Shown one piece after another: positions 17,338-25,043 of a stretch of DNA of 64,000 nt. The stretch is from Nitrospira sp. (GTDB lineage: Bacteria; Nitrospirota; Nitrospiria; Nitrospirales; Nitrospiraceae). The position numbers were made by a program, and so were the translations under genes. Numbering within the stretch: the first letter of the stretch is position 1; the number at the start of each line of letters is the position of its first letter. Location: positions 62,001 through 126,000 of the forward strand of contig SPAW01000024.1 in NCBI GenBank assembly GCA_005239465.1, written 5' to 3'. The notes beneath the pieces are model-generated. The model searched no databases, was not told the DNA's origin, and saw only the letters and a program-made list of their open reading frames with translations.

Positions 17338-18278
17338 GAATCCAACAGAGCTTGAATGTGACGATCAACTGAAGCGGACAACGCCGTCAGATTGTAGCCG
17401 CCTTCGAGTGACGAAAGAATGCGACCCTTCGCGTGGCGCTTGGCGATACCGGCAACAATTCCGGTCAAATCCGCATAGCCGTCTTCAGTCAAACCCATAC
17501 TCGCGAGTGGATCGTCTTTGTGCGCATCGAACCCGGCTGAGATGATGACGAACTCCGGATTGAAGTCATCGGCCGCCGGCACCAATGACTTTCGGAAGAT
17601 CGCGCGATACTCGTCGTCCCCGCCGCCGGCTTCCATCGGCACATTAATTGTGAACCCTTTCCCTGCGCCCTTCCCTCGCTCCGTCGCACGACCGGTTCCC
17701 GGATAATGGGGATATTGGTGTGTACTGAAAAAGAGCACGGAGGGATCGTCCTCAAAACTATGCTGCGTGCCGTTGCCGTGGTGGACATCCCAATCCACAA
17801 TCAGGATACGCGAGAGGCCATGTTTCTTCTGCACATATCGTGCGGCGATCGCCACATTATTGAACAGGCAGAAGCCCATCGCCCGACCAGCTTCTGCATG
17901 ATGACCCGGAGGTCGCACCGCACAGAAAACATGGTCAACTTGTTTGGCCACGATTGCATCAACAGCGGCCAACACCCCGCCTGCCGCCAAGTACGCGGCG
18001 GTCAATGAACCAGGCGACATTGAGGTGTCGGGATCGAGCGACACTCGCCCATTCGTTGGCACATGTTGACTGAGGGTCGCAACATAGCCGTGCGTGTGAA
18101 CCTGCGTGATCCACTCTTCTTCGGCTTTCCGAGGTTCGATCCTGATCAAGCGAGCGACTGTCCCGCTCTGCTCCAACCGCTGCATAATTGCGCGCAGCCG
18201 ATTGGGGGATTCCGGATGCCCGGCTCCCATATCGTGATCGAGATAGGCTGGATGATAGACGAGACCCGTCCGTCCCAT
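17334..18278 (-). CDS. histone deacetylase / acetylpolyamine amidohydrolase family protein
   Basis: A 314-residue zinc amidohydrolase. Family motifs are intact: RPPGHHAE, GFCLFNNVAIAA, VDWDVHHGNGTQ (zinc-binding Asp and His), FSTHQYPHYPGTG and SLEGGYN. Bacterial members deacetylate acetoin-related substrates, polyamines or proteins, and the substrate cannot be told here. The ATG at 18278 is preferred over a TTG three codons earlier. The stop overlaps the cytochrome start, so the two are translationally coupled. Confidence 0.9.
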   Translation of the reverse strand: MGRTGLVYHPAYLDHDMGAGHPESPNRLRAIMQRLEQSGTVARLIRIEPRKAEEEWITQVHTHGYVATLSQHVPTNGRVSLDPDTSMSPGSLTAAYLAAGGVLAAVDAIVAKQVDHVFCAVRPPGHHAEAGRAMGFCLFNNVAIAARYVQKKHGLSRILIVDWDVHHGNGTQHSFEDDPSVLFFSTHQYPHYPGTGRATERGKGAGKGFTINVPMEAGGGDDEYRAIFRKSLVPAADDFNPEFVIISAGFDAHKDDPLASMGLTEDGYADLTGIVAGIAKRHAKGRILSSLEGGYNLTALSASVDRHIQALLDS

Positions 18279-18306
18279 AGTGTTCAAAAGCCGTTGTTCG
18301 TCGTTT

Positions 18307-18412
18307 GTGAAGCGTCACTCCTAAAGGTATTGACGATTGATCCACCGCACCATTGGATCAATGACCCGATGGAACAATGATCCAATTCGAAGAACCACGA
18401 ACGACGCTTCAC
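18307..18412. repeat. palindromic repeat of the GTGAAGCGTC family
   Basis: GTGAAGCGTC at 18307-18316 is perfectly inverted at 18403-18412. An inner stem is formed by ATTGGATCA and TGATCCAAT. It lies between the divergent HDAC-like and TPR genes. Related sequence (ACGAACGACG next to CGCTTCAC) occurs near 20503-20540, 29441-29506 and 53688-53762. Confidence 0.65.
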
Positions 18413-18519
18413 AAGATACGAGGCACGCCGTCAGATTATCACGCAGGAAACGCCATAGACAATGCGCGGGAATGCATGCTACGGTCACTGCGTCGTTCCT
18501 CGGCTTCATGGAAACCGCG

Positions 18520-18837
18520 ATGCCCAATCCCCGGATTGAACCGCTGAAGAAAGTCCTCGCGATAGACCCGAACGACGATGTGGCCTGGTTCGGCCTGGGG
18601 AAAGCGCATATGGATGATGGGAATTTCGAGGAGGCGGCCAAGGCCCTTCGGCAATGCGTGACGGTCAAGCCCACCTATTCTGCCGCCTATTTTGCGCTCG
18701 CTCAATCGCTCCACAAACTCGGCCGGCTGGATGAATGCCGAACCGTCTGCGCCACCGGCATCGAGGTGTCCACCAAGAACGGCGACGCCATGGTCACGAA
18801 GAATCTGGATGCGCTGAAACTTTCATTGCCATTGTGA
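18520..18837 (+). CDS. TPR protein
   Basis: A 105-residue protein made of about three tetratricopeptide repeats: VLAIDPNDDVAWFGLGKAHM, then CVTVKPTYSAAYFALAQSLH, then a final helix pair. It is a protein-protein interaction module without a catalytic domain. The ATG at 18520 is chosen, with a GGAAA site seven bases upstream; another ATG four codons earlier is possible. The stop overlaps the GTG of the deaminase gene, so they form a coupled pair. Confidence 0.75.
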   Translation: MPNPRIEPLKKVLAIDPNDDVAWFGLGKAHMDDGNFEEAAKALRQCVTVKPTYSAAYFALAQSLHKLGRLDECRTVCATGIEVSTKNGDAMVTKNLDALKLSLPL

Positions 18838-19421
18838 AGCCAAGCTTTTCGCCCACATCTCCCTTCCGTCTTCCGCCTTGGGCCATCCGTCTCGCACGTC
18901 GCCAGCAGAGGCCCATCCTGGCGGCTCGCGACCGTATGCGGTTCGTCATACAGTTGGCGCTGACCAATGTGGCGCAGGAAACCGGCGGACCTTTCGGCGC
19001 CGCCGTGTTCGAAACCACAACCGGCCGGCTCGTGTCCATCGGAGTGAATCTCGTCGTATCGACAAATTGTTCACTTGCCCATGCCGAAATGGTCGCCCTC
19101 GCCAACGCGCAACAGGCCGTCGGGCATTTCGATCTTGGCGCGGTAGGCATGCCGAAGCTTGAGCTGGTCACCAGCTCTGAGCCTTGCGCCATGTGTTACG
19201 GGGCCATCCCCTGGTCCGGAGTCCGGAAAGTCCTCTGTGGTGCACGAGCTCACGATGCGTCGGCGATCGGATTCGATGAAGGTCCAAAACCGAAGAACTG
19301 GGTGACGGCGCTCAAGAAACGAGGGATCGTCGTGAGTCGGGATCTGTGCCGAGATGAGGCTGTGGCTGTCTTTCAGCGCTATAAGAAAGCTGGGGGCGAC
19401 ATTTACAACGCCCGCAAGTGA
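18834..19421 (+). CDS. cytidine/guanine deaminase-like nucleoside deaminase
   Basis: A 195-residue zinc deaminase. The HAE motif (LAHAEMVAL) and the PCAMC motif (SSEPCAMCYGAIPWS) give the zinc ligands and catalytic Glu. The pattern GGPFGAAVF upstream is typical of guanine-deaminase-like enzymes. The GTG at 18834 overlaps the TPR stop as GTGA, which decides the start. About 40 residues precede the catalytic domain. The likely role is purine salvage, with the substrate not provable from sequence. Confidence 0.85.
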   Translation: MKPSFSPTSPFRLPPWAIRLARRQQRPILAARDRMRFVIQLALTNVAQETGGPFGAAVFETTTGRLVSIGVNLVVSTNCSLAHAEMVALANAQQAVGHFDLGAVGMPKLELVTSSEPCAMCYGAIPWSGVRKVLCGARAHDASAIGFDEGPKPKNWVTALKKRGIVVSRDLCRDEAVAVFQRYKKAGGDIYNARK

Positions 19422-19583
19422 TCGAAACGTATGCTATTCATATATTGCGCTCTTGACAGGCGGGAACAGTGACGAGATCGTTAGGTCGCGGGCTAGGGAA
19501 GATGCTTTGGGGAGGAATATGGTCACGGGTCATAGCTGACCTTATTCCGCAGATTGAACAGCGCACATCAGAATGATGTTTTT

Positions 19584-20447
19584 TCATCCCAGTGCCTGCT
19601 GCAAAATCTGCCGAAATGCGTCTTCCTGTTGTTCAGTTAGTGACGTTGATGCGCTTGGGTTCTGAATCAAGAGCCGGACGCGTGGATGAGTCCGTTGGCG
19701 CTTGGTTCGTTCAACCACTTCGACATTCGCCAGCCTGGTAGCCGACTTTGATGGAAGTGGGTGAACATCCCAGAGCGAAATGAGCACGGCGCTCAAATGT
19801 CGGAGTCGTGTCAGTAATACCGTCACCGACCCGGCCAGAGCTTTCAGATCTAACCAAATCTCTTCGCGCCTGCTGTTCTTCCCACCCTGCAAATCAGCCC
19901 GTGGAATCGAGATGTTCAAGATCACCGGATCGCAATAATCGACCAGCTGTTTCGCTTTCTGTTGAATACGGGCCAGAATCCGGTGAGTCAAGATGACGCC
20001 ACGATCCTCTTCTTCCCCCTGTTCCTGGTCCAGGATGAGCCCACGGAAAGGGAGCCGCCGTCGTTCGGCGGAGCCAACCATGGCCGTCACTTCGACGAAA
20101 AATCGCTCGCGGCCCAGAAGACATTCCAGATCTGCCGTGCGCGCTTGGGACTCAGACAGAAAGGTTACCCGGGCACCGATGCGGATCAGCTGCGTCGCCA
20201 GCTCCAATTCCGCAAGCGCTGATTCTTGAACGCCGGGATCGCGATGGTTCAACCGATGGAGTAGCCGGCCGAGACGAAGGTGGCTCGAGCGATCCGCACA
20301 ATGACGGTTCAGCGTCGTCCAACGGTCTTCAATCTCAGGCGCGAGTCGTTCTGGTTCACCTGACCAATCAACAGCCCGCCACACCCCCTGAAGTTCCCCA
20401 AGGTGGGACTGGAGTCTGATGGTCCTTCTGGATCTCCACCGTGGCAT
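19584..20447 (-). CDS. hypothetical protein with a nuclease-like fold
   Basis: A 287-residue protein. The middle (about 78-125) reads LAELELATQLIRIGARVTFL, then ADLECLLG and FFVEVTAM, resembling the helix-strand-strand core of PD-(D/E)XK enzymes. The expected Lys after the Glu is replaced (VEVT), so it may be inactive or only fold-related. The C-terminal part includes ILNISIPRADLQGG. No signal peptide or membrane segment. The ATG at 20447 lacks a good ribosome binding site. Function unknown. Confidence 0.55.
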   Translation of the reverse strand: MPRWRSRRTIRLQSHLGELQGVWRAVDWSGEPERLAPEIEDRWTTLNRHCADRSSHLRLGRLLHRLNHRDPGVQESALAELELATQLIRIGARVTFLSESQARTADLECLLGRERFFVEVTAMVGSAERRRLPFRGLILDQEQGEEEDRGVILTHRILARIQQKAKQLVDYCDPVILNISIPRADLQGGKNSRREEIWLDLKALAGSVTVLLTRLRHLSAVLISLWDVHPLPSKSATRLANVEVVERTKRQRTHPRVRLLIQNPSASTSLTEQQEDAFRQILQQALG

Positions 20448-20502
20448 CTATCAACTCGACAACAACAACCACAGCCTGCGTGTGTCAGGATGCGTACTCA
20501 CT

Positions 20503-20540
20503 GCGCGCGAAAAACGCTTCACGTTTCACGAACGACGTAT
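20503..20540. repeat. copy of the GTGAAGCGT/ACGAACGACG repeat
   Basis: CGCTTCACGTTTCACGAACG lies directly beyond the stop of the leftward gene at 20542. It shares the CGCTTCAC and ACGAACGACG blocks with the repeats near 18307-18412 and 53688-53762. Confidence 0.5.
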
Positions 20541-20541
20541 A

Positions 20542-20874
20542 TTAGACCGGCTCGGCACCCTCGTCGTCATTCGATGACTGGCCTAAGACTTCGGACTGGC
20601 GCTTGGCGATCTCATCGTAGACTTCATCCAGCCATCGGCCGGCGCAGCCGAGCACTTCACGGACTAATGGCTCTGGTTGGCCGGTTCGCTTGATCGTCCA
20701 TTGCGACACATATTCCAGCAGCGTCTCGCGCTCCAATTGCCTGGTCGAGTGCGTGGCCAAAGCTGAGAGTTCTCCAAGACCCGTATGAATGATGTCCGAA
20801 ACGGTTTCACGCGCGTATGACGTGCTGGCTGTCACATATTGCACGGCACGATTGAGTTCTTGATCCGTCATCAT
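20542..20874 (-). CDS. hypothetical small helical protein
   Basis: A 110-residue helical, acidic protein (TDQELNRAVQYVTASTSYAR ... LVREVLGCAGRWLDEVYDEI). It has no signal peptide, membrane segment or motif I recognise. Two adjacent ATGs at 20874 and 20871 follow a GGAAGGA site. It is divergent from the peptidase gene at 21030. Confidence 0.55.
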   Translation of the reverse strand: MMTDQELNRAVQYVTASTSYARETVSDIIHTGLGELSALATHSTRQLERETLLEYVSQWTIKRTGQPEPLVREVLGCAGRWLDEVYDEIAKRQSEVLGQSSNDDEGAEPV

Positions 20875-21029
20875 CAGTTCCTTCCGGCCAAGATTTTCAC
20901 ATCCTTCCTGACCGCTGTCAACGCACTGCTGGTCAGACTATGGTGTCCCGCACACTTTTCCACTCCCATCATCGTCCCGCAATGGTATGATCGATGCTCG
21001 TGTCTGGGTAATCCACGAAGGAGAGGACT

Positions 21030-22844
21030 ATGGCAGGGAGGACTCTTGCGCGAACCGTCTCGAAACCACGCCGGACTATACGCCCGCCAATTCCCGATCG
21101 CTGGGACCTGAGGCATCTCGTCAAGAATCCTGTCCGCCAGCTCGACTCACTCCTAGCCGACCTGGAAGCGAAAGTCGTTCAGATCGAAGCCGCAAGGCCG
21201 CGCCTGGCGTCGTCCATGCCCAGCCACAACCTCCTCGAGCTGCTTCACCTCAGCGAGGCGATCGCCCAGGGATCATCGCGGCTCGGCGCCTATGCGTATC
21301 TGTGGTTTTCCGAAAACACGAAGAACTCGCAAGCTCGCTCGTTTAAGACACGGGTTGAAGAACGTCTGACGAGCCTGAACAATCGGCTGCTCTTCTTCGA
21401 ACTCTGGTGGCAGAGCATCGACGAAACCAACGCCGCCCGCCTGATGGCTGATGCCGGCGATCTCCGTTATCACTTGGAGACCATCAGACGCTATAAGCCC
21501 CACACGCTCTCCGAACCGGAAGAGAAAATCATTAATGTGAAGAACGTGACCGGCCGAAGCGCCGTGAATACGCTCTACGATGTGGCCACAAACGGATTTA
21601 CATTTACGATGAAAGAGGGTGGGAAGTCGCACACCTTCAACCGCGAAGGGTTAATGACCTACGTCCGCAGCCCCAAGACCTCCGTACGAAAGGCCGCCTA
21701 CCAGGAACTCTATCGAGTGTTCTCCGCTCAACGCGATCTGCTGGGGGAAATCTACAAAACCCTCGTGAACGATTGGAAATCCGAGAATCTCGGGCTCCGC
21801 CATTTTTCCTCTCCCATTGCGACTCGAAACCTAGGCAACGACATGCCCGACCAAGCCGTGGACGTATTGCTCTCGACCTGCGCGAAGAACGCCGACATCT
21901 TCCAGACCTATTTCAAATTGAAAGCGAAGATCTGCAAGATCACGCCGATGAGCCGATATCACCTCTACGCGCCACACCGAACGGAAGCGAAGAAGTACAA
22001 GTACGCTGACGCCGTGGCCATGGTCCTTGAAGCCTATCGCGGCTTCTCTCCCCGCCTTGCCGATCTGGCCGAGCAGGTGTTGCGAGACCGGCACATCGAT
22101 GGACCGACACGCCCAGGCAAGCTCGGCGGAGCCTATTGCTACAGCGTGGTTCCCGGCCTGACCCCTTATGTGATGCTGAACTACACAGGGCAAGCCCGCG
22201 ACATCGCCACGATGGCGCACGAGCTCGGCCACGCCGTCCATGGGATGATGGCCAAGGACCATTCTGTCTTTACCTTCCATTCGACCCTCCCGCTGGCAGA
22301 AACGGCTTCGGTCTTTGGCGAGCGTATTCTCACCGATGCATTGATGTCCCAGGAGCGGAACAAGGCTGTTCAACAGGGGTTGCTCTTAAGCCAGCTGGAT
22401 GACATCTACGCCACGGTGCTGCGGCAGGCCTATTTCGTTCGCTTTGAAAAGTTGGCACATCAGATGGTCGCAGAGGGTGCGACGGGGGACCAGCTGGCCA
22501 AGGCCTATTTAAGTGAGTTAAGGCAGCAATTCGGCAAGGTCGTGAAGGTTCCGGACGAGTTTCAGTGGGAGTGGCTCACCATCCCTCATATCTTCGCTAG
22601 TCCGTTTTACTGCTATGCATACAGCTTTGGGAACCTGCTCGTGCTGGCTTTGTACAGACTGTACAAGGAGCAGGGTGCGGCATTTGTGCCGAAGTACCTT
22701 GATCTCCTAACCACCGGCGGCTCTCAGGCTCCTCTGAACATTCTCAGTACAGTCGGCGTCGATATGAAGTCTGAGGCCTTCTGGCAGTCGGGGTTCGACA
22801 CGATTCGCGAAATGGTCGAACAGCTGGAAACGACCCTCTCGTAA
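21030..22844 (+). CDS. pepF: oligoendopeptidase F (M3 family)
   Basis: A 604-residue M3 metallopeptidase. The zinc motif HELGH lies in TMAHELGHAVHGMMA near residue 395, with the downstream Glu in LPLAETASVFGE as the third ligand. The C-terminal FYCYAYSFGNLLVLALY is typical of PepF. Length matches the family (about 600). It degrades short peptides in the cytoplasm. The ATG at 21030 has a GGAGAGG site. Confidence 0.92.
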   Translation: MAGRTLARTVSKPRRTIRPPIPDRWDLRHLVKNPVRQLDSLLADLEAKVVQIEAARPRLASSMPSHNLLELLHLSEAIAQGSSRLGAYAYLWFSENTKNSQARSFKTRVEERLTSLNNRLLFFELWWQSIDETNAARLMADAGDLRYHLETIRRYKPHTLSEPEEKIINVKNVTGRSAVNTLYDVATNGFTFTMKEGGKSHTFNREGLMTYVRSPKTSVRKAAYQELYRVFSAQRDLLGEIYKTLVNDWKSENLGLRHFSSPIATRNLGNDMPDQAVDVLLSTCAKNADIFQTYFKLKAKICKITPMSRYHLYAPHRTEAKKYKYADAVAMVLEAYRGFSPRLADLAEQVLRDRHIDGPTRPGKLGGAYCYSVVPGLTPYVMLNYTGQARDIATMAHELGHAVHGMMAKDHSVFTFHSTLPLAETASVFGERILTDALMSQERNKAVQQGLLLSQLDDIYATVLRQAYFVRFEKLAHQMVAEGATGDQLAKAYLSELRQQFGKVVKVPDEFQWEWLTIPHIFASPFYCYAYSFGNLLVLALYRLYKEQGAAFVPKYLDLLTTGGSQAPLNILSTVGVDMKSEAFWQSGFDTIREMVEQLETTLS

Positions 22845-22931
22845 CTTACCTCTTTTCGACAGGACAAGCGAAAAGCCTCGCCCTTGGCCTTCCGGAAGGG
22901 GCTTGACAGAATGCCGACATGATGGCATACT

Positions 22932-22950
22932 GATAATGCTTCTCATAATC
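22932..22950 (+). promoter_or_regulatory. Fur-box-like palindrome
   Basis: GATAATGCTTCTCATAATC matches the classic Fur operator outer halves, with GATAATG on the left and TCATAATC on the right, and differs mainly in the centre. It ends 15 bases before the ATG of the Bfd-like gene, where bound Fur would block expression. Iron control is inferred. Confidence 0.5.
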
Positions 22951-22965
22951 GTCACAAAGGTTATC

Positions 22966-23325
22966 ATGTACGTATGCCTGTGCAACGGGATCACTGAGTC
23001 GGATGTCCGTGAGGCCGGAAGAGCAGGGCTCGTGATGCCCTGCCAGCTCAAATCGATGTTCGGACTCAAGCAGAGTGGCTGCTGCGGCCGCTGTGCCAAG
23101 AACATCCACGAATTTGTCGAAATTGCCGTTCAGGAGCATCGGCTTCCTGTCCCAGCACTGCAGACCGGTAAACTTCCCCTTAGTCATCAGCCAACACGAA
23201 TCTGTGCGAATCCGCCGCATGGTTCTTCCGATCCAGAGAAACTACACTGGACAGTCATCGACTCGGATGCTCTGGGACCGCGCTGTGGTTCTAGGAAAGG
23301 AGTTACTGCGAGGACGCTGCCCTGA
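22966..23325 (+). CDS. bfd: Bfd-like (2Fe-2S) protein with C-terminal extension
   Basis: The first 60 residues match bacterioferritin-associated ferredoxin: MYVCLCNGITESDVREAG, then KQSGCCGRCAKNIHEFV, giving the C-x-C ... C-x2-C cluster ligands. Bfd moves electrons to bacterioferritin so that stored iron is released. Normal Bfd ends at about 65 residues. Here the frame continues to 119 residues through low-quality sequence, so the end may be extended by mutation. A Fur-like site and AAAGG precede the ATG. It converges on, and overlaps by 23 bases, the flavodoxin gene. Confidence 0.8.
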   Translation: MYVCLCNGITESDVREAGRAGLVMPCQLKSMFGLKQSGCCGRCAKNIHEFVEIAVQEHRLPVPALQTGKLPLSHQPTRICANPPHGSSDPEKLHWTVIDSDALGPRCGSRKGVTARTLP

Positions 23326-23914
23326 TGAGCTTCGCAATATCGGCCACGCGGCGGCCTAAGACTTTGGCATCGGCCAGTTCCTTGTTATCGATCCCCGGAC
23401 TGTCGCCTTCTGTCGTGGCGGATGCCCCAAACGCCCCACCTCCGCTGACCACAATCATTTGATTGCCCAGCATCGCGGCAAGAATGGTCAACATCGTGAT
23501 CTCCTTGCCGCTGGAGATCTGCCCTCCGGTGGCGAAGGCAGCCCCGACCTTGTTCTTCATCTTGAAGTCGGGAAAGACGCCGAACTTGAACTGCCAGTTA
23601 TCGAAAAAGGTCTTGACCTCTCCCGACATGTTGGACCAATAGACCGGCGAGCCGACGATCACAGCGTCGGAAGAGAAAAGATCCTCTGCTGTAACCTGAC
23701 CGACTCGTTTGAGCAACACCTCCGTCCCTGGGACCGTCTTGGCCCCATCGACTACCGCTTCCGCCATACGCTCCGTATTTCCTGATAGGGAATGATAGGT
23801 CACCAGGACCTTGACCGATTGCGGAGCTTCTTCCGCCCAGGACCAGAAAGAAATACCGCTCCAGATAATCGCGAAGGTAAGTACGGCGGTACAAACGAAT
23901 CTTGTATTATTCAT
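23303..23914 (-). CDS. exported flavodoxin / WrbA-like protein
   Basis: A 203-residue protein with a signal peptide (FVCTAVLTFAIIWSGISFWS) followed by a flavodoxin fold. TYHSLSGNTERMAEAV is the FMN phosphate loop, VGSPVYWSNMSGEVKTFFDN is the WrbA-type segment, and GGGAFGAS a later flavin contact. Flavodoxins are normally cytoplasmic, so an export signal is unusual. The ATG at 23914 is chosen because it begins the signal; 20 upstream codons do not look coding. It may be a periplasmic quinone or thiol reductase. Confidence 0.75.
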   Translation of the reverse strand: MNNTRFVCTAVLTFAIIWSGISFWSWAEEAPQSVKVLVTYHSLSGNTERMAEAVVDGAKTVPGTEVLLKRVGQVTAEDLFSSDAVIVGSPVYWSNMSGEVKTFFDNWQFKFGVFPDFKMKNKVGAAFATGGQISSGKEITMLTILAAMLGNQMIVVSGGGAFGASATTEGDSPGIDNKELADAKVLGRRVADIAKLIRAASSQ

Positions 23915-24018
23915 GGTGAGGTCAATGCGGGCGCTCGATCTGCCGAGGTTCACGATTTCAGCAACCACCCACATCGTACTTATGGAAGCAATGAATCGCC
24001 GGGGAGGACCGATGCTAC

Positions 24019-24204
24019 CTAGCGCCGAATCGTCTCTTCTTCCATGTGCTCTTCAACCGACACTTCCGTCAATGTCCCGCGGTAGGCACAGCGATGACAA
24101 CGGATCCGCCACTCTTCGATCCACTTTTCTTGAACATAGGACTGACGGCACGTGGGGCACACGAAGACCCCCTTCTTATAGAGCACCCGACGCTTCTCTT
24201 GCAT
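24019..24204 (-). CDS. small zinc-ribbon protein
   Basis: A 61-residue protein with CPTC and CHRC pairs 19 residues apart (VFVCPTCRQSY ... IRCHRCAYRG), forming a probable zinc ribbon, then an acidic tail. The ATG at 24204 follows GAAGAGG and is preferred over one 19 codons upstream. Function unknown; a nucleic-acid or protein adaptor is possible. Confidence 0.6.
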   Translation of the reverse strand: MQEKRRVLYKKGVFVCPTCRQSYVQEKWIEEWRIRCHRCAYRGTLTEVSVEEHMEEETIRR

Positions 24205-24346
24205 CGCATCCTCTTCCCAAAAGCCACCTGGAGCATGGCACACCGTCTGTCGGGATTGCAAGATTTACAAGGAGGAAAACCGCCCAGCCCCACTACTCCT
24301 GGAGCACTTTCTTGACTCAATATAACCTGACCGTTACGATGCGTTC

Positions 24347-24823
24347 ATGCGCCTCGGAATCCTTCTGGTTGGTCTCGTATCTTTTTCGATTGTCGGATCG
24401 CCCCTGGGTGAAACGACGTCCGTTAGCCTGGCCGCGGATTCTAGACTGATTCCGATCCACACCCCCTCAGGCATCATCATCCAGGCTGAGATTGCCGACT
24501 CACCGCAAAAACGCGCCACCGGTCTCATGTTCCGAGATCACCTGAAGAAGGACCATGGCATGTTGTTCTTCTTCCGCGAACCGCAAGCCTGGACGTTTTG
24601 GATGAAGAACACGAAGATCGCCCTCGACCTCATCTGGCTGGACGGCAAGAAACGGGTCATTCACATTGAGCAGAACGTTCCGATTTGCACCAGGACCGAT
24701 GACTCCTGCCCCCAATATCGGTCGAATAGTGATGACGCCATGTTCGTGCTGGAAATCGCCGGTGGTACAGTGGATGGATACAAGATCGAGAAGGGGTCAA
24801 AACTGCAGTTCGCCCAGCCTTAA
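24347..24823 (+). CDS. DUF192 family exported protein
   Basis: A 158-residue protein with an N-terminal signal (LGILLVGLVSFSIVG) and a complete DUF192 domain: IADSPQKRATGLMFRDHL, GMLFFF, TFWMKNTKIALDLIWLD and VLEIAGGTVDGYKI. The family is widespread with unknown function. The stop codon overlaps the left end of the palindromic element at 24820. Confidence 0.88.
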   Translation: MRLGILLVGLVSFSIVGSPLGETTSVSLAADSRLIPIHTPSGIIIQAEIADSPQKRATGLMFRDHLKKDHGMLFFFREPQAWTFWMKNTKIALDLIWLDGKKRVIHIEQNVPICTRTDDSCPQYRSNSDDAMFVLEIAGGTVDGYKIEKGSKLQFAQP

Positions 24824-25017
24824 CCCACATTACTCACGAGCAGTTCTGCTGCAATCGCAGATTCGCTGCTGCGACAAATCTGTCGGCGGGCGTGCTCGCC
24901 GCTCAGTCCCTCAACGTACTGTTCAAGTACGTCTCGGGCCCTCCCGGCTGTGCTTGCCCGTCTCGCGACGCGACCCCGCGATTTCGCGACGCACTGCTCG
25001 TGAATAATGCGGGTTAA
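24820..25017. repeat. MITE-like element with 25-bp inverted ends
   Basis: The segment 24820-24844 and the segment 24993-25017 are inverted copies matching at 23 of 25 positions, and each begins or ends with TTAA. The 198-bp interior has no coding capacity and contains CTCAACGTACTGTTCAAGTA, similar to the core of other palindromes in this window (near 41030). It overlaps the DUF192 stop codon and ends 27 bases before the relA stop. Confidence 0.8.
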
Positions 25018-25043
25018 CGCATTCTTTTTTCAGCTCCGCCTTC

